Of a DNA stretch of 64,000 bases, positions 62,184-64,000 are shown piece by piece; the first letter of the stretch is position 1, and each line of letters opens with the position of its first letter. The notes beneath the pieces are model-generated. The model was not told where the DNA came from and did not search any database. It saw nothing but the letters and a program-made list of their open reading frames with translations. Made by a program: the position numbers and the translations under genes. Source of the stretch: Ramlibacter sp. WS9. Lineage in GTDB: Bacteria > Pseudomonadota > Gammaproteobacteria > Burkholderiales > Burkholderiaceae_C. The stretch lies in NCBI RefSeq assembly GCF_003797765.1, contig NZ_RKMB01000016.1, positions 62,001-126,000 on the forward strand, written 5' to 3'.

Positions 62184-62285
62184 CCGATCGCCCATGTGTG
62201 CGCCTCAGTTCTACGCGCAATGCGCTGCCGGTCAATCTGGACATCGCCGGCAGCGCAAGAATCAAAATGACCAATTCAGGAGACC

Positions 62286-63218
62286 ATGATGAAACACAAT
62301 TACAGAGTCTGGGCCGCAATCGCCCTGTGGGGTTTGTTGGGCATCACCGGCGCGCAGGCGCAAACGAAGATCCTGCTCGGCGTGGCACCGGCAGGCGAGT
62401 TCATCGCCGCGATGGTGGCGCGCGAACAGGGATTCTTCAAGAAGCGCGGGCTCGACGTCGATCTGCAGATCATGCCGCCCGGCGCCACCGTGCCGGGACT
62501 GCAGTCAGGTTCGCTGCAGATCGGTGCTGTCGGCACCCCCACACTGCTGCAGACCAGCGACAGCGGGCTTGACTTCGTGCTCGTCGCAGGCGGCGCCATC
62601 GCCTCCAAGACCGATGTCAACTTCGGCCTTCTCGTCAAGAACGGCGTGGTGATCGACAAGCCGCAAGACTTTGTCGGCAAGAAAATCGGTACGCCAGGAC
62701 TGGAGAGTTTCTTTCATGTGCTGGCGCGCGAATGGCTCACGATCAACAAGGTCGACCACAAAAAGGTCACCTTCGTCGAGGTGCCGTTCCCGCAATTGTC
62801 CGACGTGATGAAGGCCGGCACCGTCGACGCAGTGCTGACCACCGAGCCGTTCAAGAGCCGCACCATCGAAGCCGGCGTGGGCACGAAGTTCGTCGCGATT
62901 GCCGCCGACCTTCCCGACGGCCTGCCGCCCTTCATCTATGCCGCCCGGCGAGACTGGACGGTGGCCAACGCCAGTGCGGTGAAGGCGTTTCGCGAGGCGC
63001 TGGCCGAGGGCATCCGCTTCGCCGACGCCAACCCCGATGCCGCGCGCGCCGATTACGGCAAGCACGTGAAGCTGCCGCCCGATGCGCTGGCCAAGGTGCG
63101 CTGGAACAAGATGAACGCCATCGTCACGCCACAGCAGATCGCGCTGTGGGACGACATGATGCGGCGCCAGGGCATGTTGAAGAACCCGGGCGACGTGGCG
63201 CGGCTCATCGCTCCATGA
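62286..63218 (+). CDS. ABC transporter periplasmic binding protein, NitT/TauT type
   Basis: A 310-aa binding protein with a signal peptide (IALWGLLGITGAQAQ). ILLGVAPAGEFIAAMVAREQ and FFKKRGLDVDLQIMPPG near residue 50 are typical of the SsuA/TauA/THI5-like family. FVEVPFPQLSDVMKAGTVDAV near 160 completes the fold. AGGAG lies seven bases before the first of two ATG codons. Its stop overlaps the ATPase gene by 4 bp. Ligands in this family include sulfonates, taurine, nitrate and aromatic acids. Confidence 0.92.
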   Translation: MMKHNYRVWAAIALWGLLGITGAQAQTKILLGVAPAGEFIAAMVAREQGFFKKRGLDVDLQIMPPGATVPGLQSGSLQIGAVGTPTLLQTSDSGLDFVLVAGGAIASKTDVNFGLLVKNGVVIDKPQDFVGKKIGTPGLESFFHVLAREWLTINKVDHKKVTFVEVPFPQLSDVMKAGTVDAVLTTEPFKSRTIEAGVGTKFVAIAADLPDGLPPFIYAARRDWTVANASAVKAFREALAEGIRFADANPDAARADYGKHVKLPPDALAKVRWNKMNAIVTPQQIALWDDMMRRQGMLKNPGDVARLIAP

Positions 63219-63988
63219 AGGCCGCTGGAACCGATGCGAGCATCGTCTTCGACGCGGTCAGCCTGGACCTGGGCGGCCGCCGCATCGTCGAAGACCTGTC
63301 GTTCGAAGTGCCTGCCGGCCAGTTCGTCTGCGTCGTCGGGCCTTCCGGCTGCGGCAAGACCACGCTGCTGCGCCTGGTGGCCGGTCTGCTGAAGGCCAAC
63401 GGTGGCACGGTGCGCTACGGCGGCCGGCCGGTGCAAGGGCCGTCGCAGGAACTGGCGGTGGTGTTCCAGGACTACGGCCGCGCGCTGCTGCCTTGGCGCG
63501 ACGTGGCCGCCAACGTGAGCTTGGCGCTTGAAGCGGCGGGGACTGATAAATCGGCCCGCGCGGGCATCATCGACACGCTGCTGGCCAAGGTGGGCTTGCG
63601 CGAGCACGCACACAAGTTTCCGGCGCAGCTGTCGGGGGGCATGCAGCAGCGGCTTCAGATTGCCCGCTGCCTGGCGCAGCGTCCGCGCGTGCTGTTGATG
63701 GACGAGCCTTTCGGCGCGCTCGACGCGATGACGCGCCAGAGCCTGCAAGACGAAGTGGTGCGCCTGGCCGAAGAGGCCGGCACGACGGTGCTGTTCGTGA
63801 CCCACGACCTGGAGGAAGCCATCTACCTGGGCGACCGTGTGGTCGCGCTGCGCGCCAACCCGGGCCGGCTGGCCGACCTGATCGATGTGACGCTGCCCCG
63901 TCCGCGCGACCAGTTGCGCACGCGCGAGCACCCGGACTTTCTGGCGCTGCGCCACCGGCTGTATCAGTTCATGCAGGAGCAGCATTGA
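63215..63988 (+). CDS. ABC transporter ATP-binding protein, NitT/TauT type
   Basis: A 257-aa ATPase of the SsuB/TauB group. Walker A is GPSGCGKTTLLRLVAG near residue 43, the Q-loop VVFQDYGRALLPWRDV near 83, the signature LSGGMQQRLQIARCLA near 140, and Walker B VLLMDEPFGALDAMTR near 160, with a His in VLFVTHDLEEA. ATG 63215 overlaps the binding-protein stop. Pairs with the permease that begins at the window edge. Confidence 0.94.
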   Translation: MKAAGTDASIVFDAVSLDLGGRRIVEDLSFEVPAGQFVCVVGPSGCGKTTLLRLVAGLLKANGGTVRYGGRPVQGPSQELAVVFQDYGRALLPWRDVAANVSLALEAAGTDKSARAGIIDTLLAKVGLREHAHKFPAQLSGGMQQRLQIARCLAQRPRVLLMDEPFGALDAMTRQSLQDEVVRLAEEAGTTVLFVTHDLEEAIYLGDRVVALRANPGRLADLIDVTLPRPRDQLRTREHPDFLALRHRLYQFMQEQH

Positions 63989-64000
63989 TGAAGGTTGTCT
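63988..64000 (+). CDS. Start of next gene, presumably ABC permease (cut by window edge)
   Basis: An ATG overlaps the ATPase stop by one base (TGATG), and only four codons are visible (Met-Lys-Val-Val). The binding-protein and ATPase genes of this transporter type are normally followed by a permease, so that is the inference; the visible codons do not show it. Confidence 0.4.

Overview
The window is a GC-rich bacterial chromosome segment. Gene content and order point to a betaproteobacterium of the order Burkholderiales, probably Comamonadaceae-like. The left 5.5 kb carries housekeeping genes (hisC end, rsgA, pterin dehydratase, M48 protease, orn, DEAD-box helicase). The rest is a catabolic region with four Bug-type solute receptors, two acyl-CoA ligases, four aldehyde dehydrogenases and many LysR/AraC/LuxR/MarR regulators. 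The taxon is inferred from gene families only. No tRNA, rRNA, CRISPR array, intact insertion sequence or phage gene was seen.

Layout. 1-5.5 kb: core genes. 5.5-8.2 kb: Bcr/CflA-type efflux pump and a two-part FkbM methyltransferase. 8.7-11.7 kb: SnoaL-like protein, degenerate MBL-fold protein and DsbA-like protein, divergent from a LysR regulator. 11.7-15.2 kb: alpha/beta hydrolase plus Baeyer-Villiger-type monooxygenase, divergent from an AraC regulator, with a striking direct repeat between them. 15.3-22.9 kb: a five-gene operon (CrtI/RetSat-like flavoprotein, acyl-CoA ligase, Bug receptor, VAO-type flavoprotein, EthD protein) divergent from another AraC regulator. 23-24.7 kb: OhrR-like MarR regulator with a secreted esterase. 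24.9-30.9 kb: LysR, acyl-CoA ligase, acyl-CoA dehydrogenase, Bug receptor, AraC. 30.9-39.8 kb (minus strand): GMC alcohol oxidoreductase, aldehyde dehydrogenase and a complete branched-chain-amino-acid-type ABC importer, with a LuxR-type regulator upstream.

39.9-58 kb is the main catabolic block on the plus strand. It contains an aromatic-ring FAD monooxygenase, a small partner protein, a Bug receptor, VOC and FAH-family enzymes, an SDR, a MoaF-family protein and a SnoaL-like protein. Homoprotocatechuate meta-cleavage genes follow (hpaG1, hpaG2, hpaE, hpaD, hpaH, a gabD-like gene), then another aldehyde dehydrogenase, a periplasmic quinohemoprotein alcohol dehydrogenase and an outer-membrane transporter. 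A plausible reading is that an aryl-ethanol type alcohol is oxidised in the periplasm, then to an arylacetate, hydroxylated, ring-cleaved and funnelled to succinate. hpaF, hpaI and hpaBC are not in the window.

58-64 kb holds a broken TonB-receptor 5' end, a second LuxR-type regulator, an intact LysR regulator, a Bug receptor, an NTF2-like protein and the start of a NitT/TauT-type ABC importer. The right half shows clear rearrangement: a 62-bp promoter element is present twice 19 kb apart (60/62 identical), and a deleted LysR copy at 52.9 kb shares a 124-bp near-identical patch with the intact LysR at 59.4 kb.
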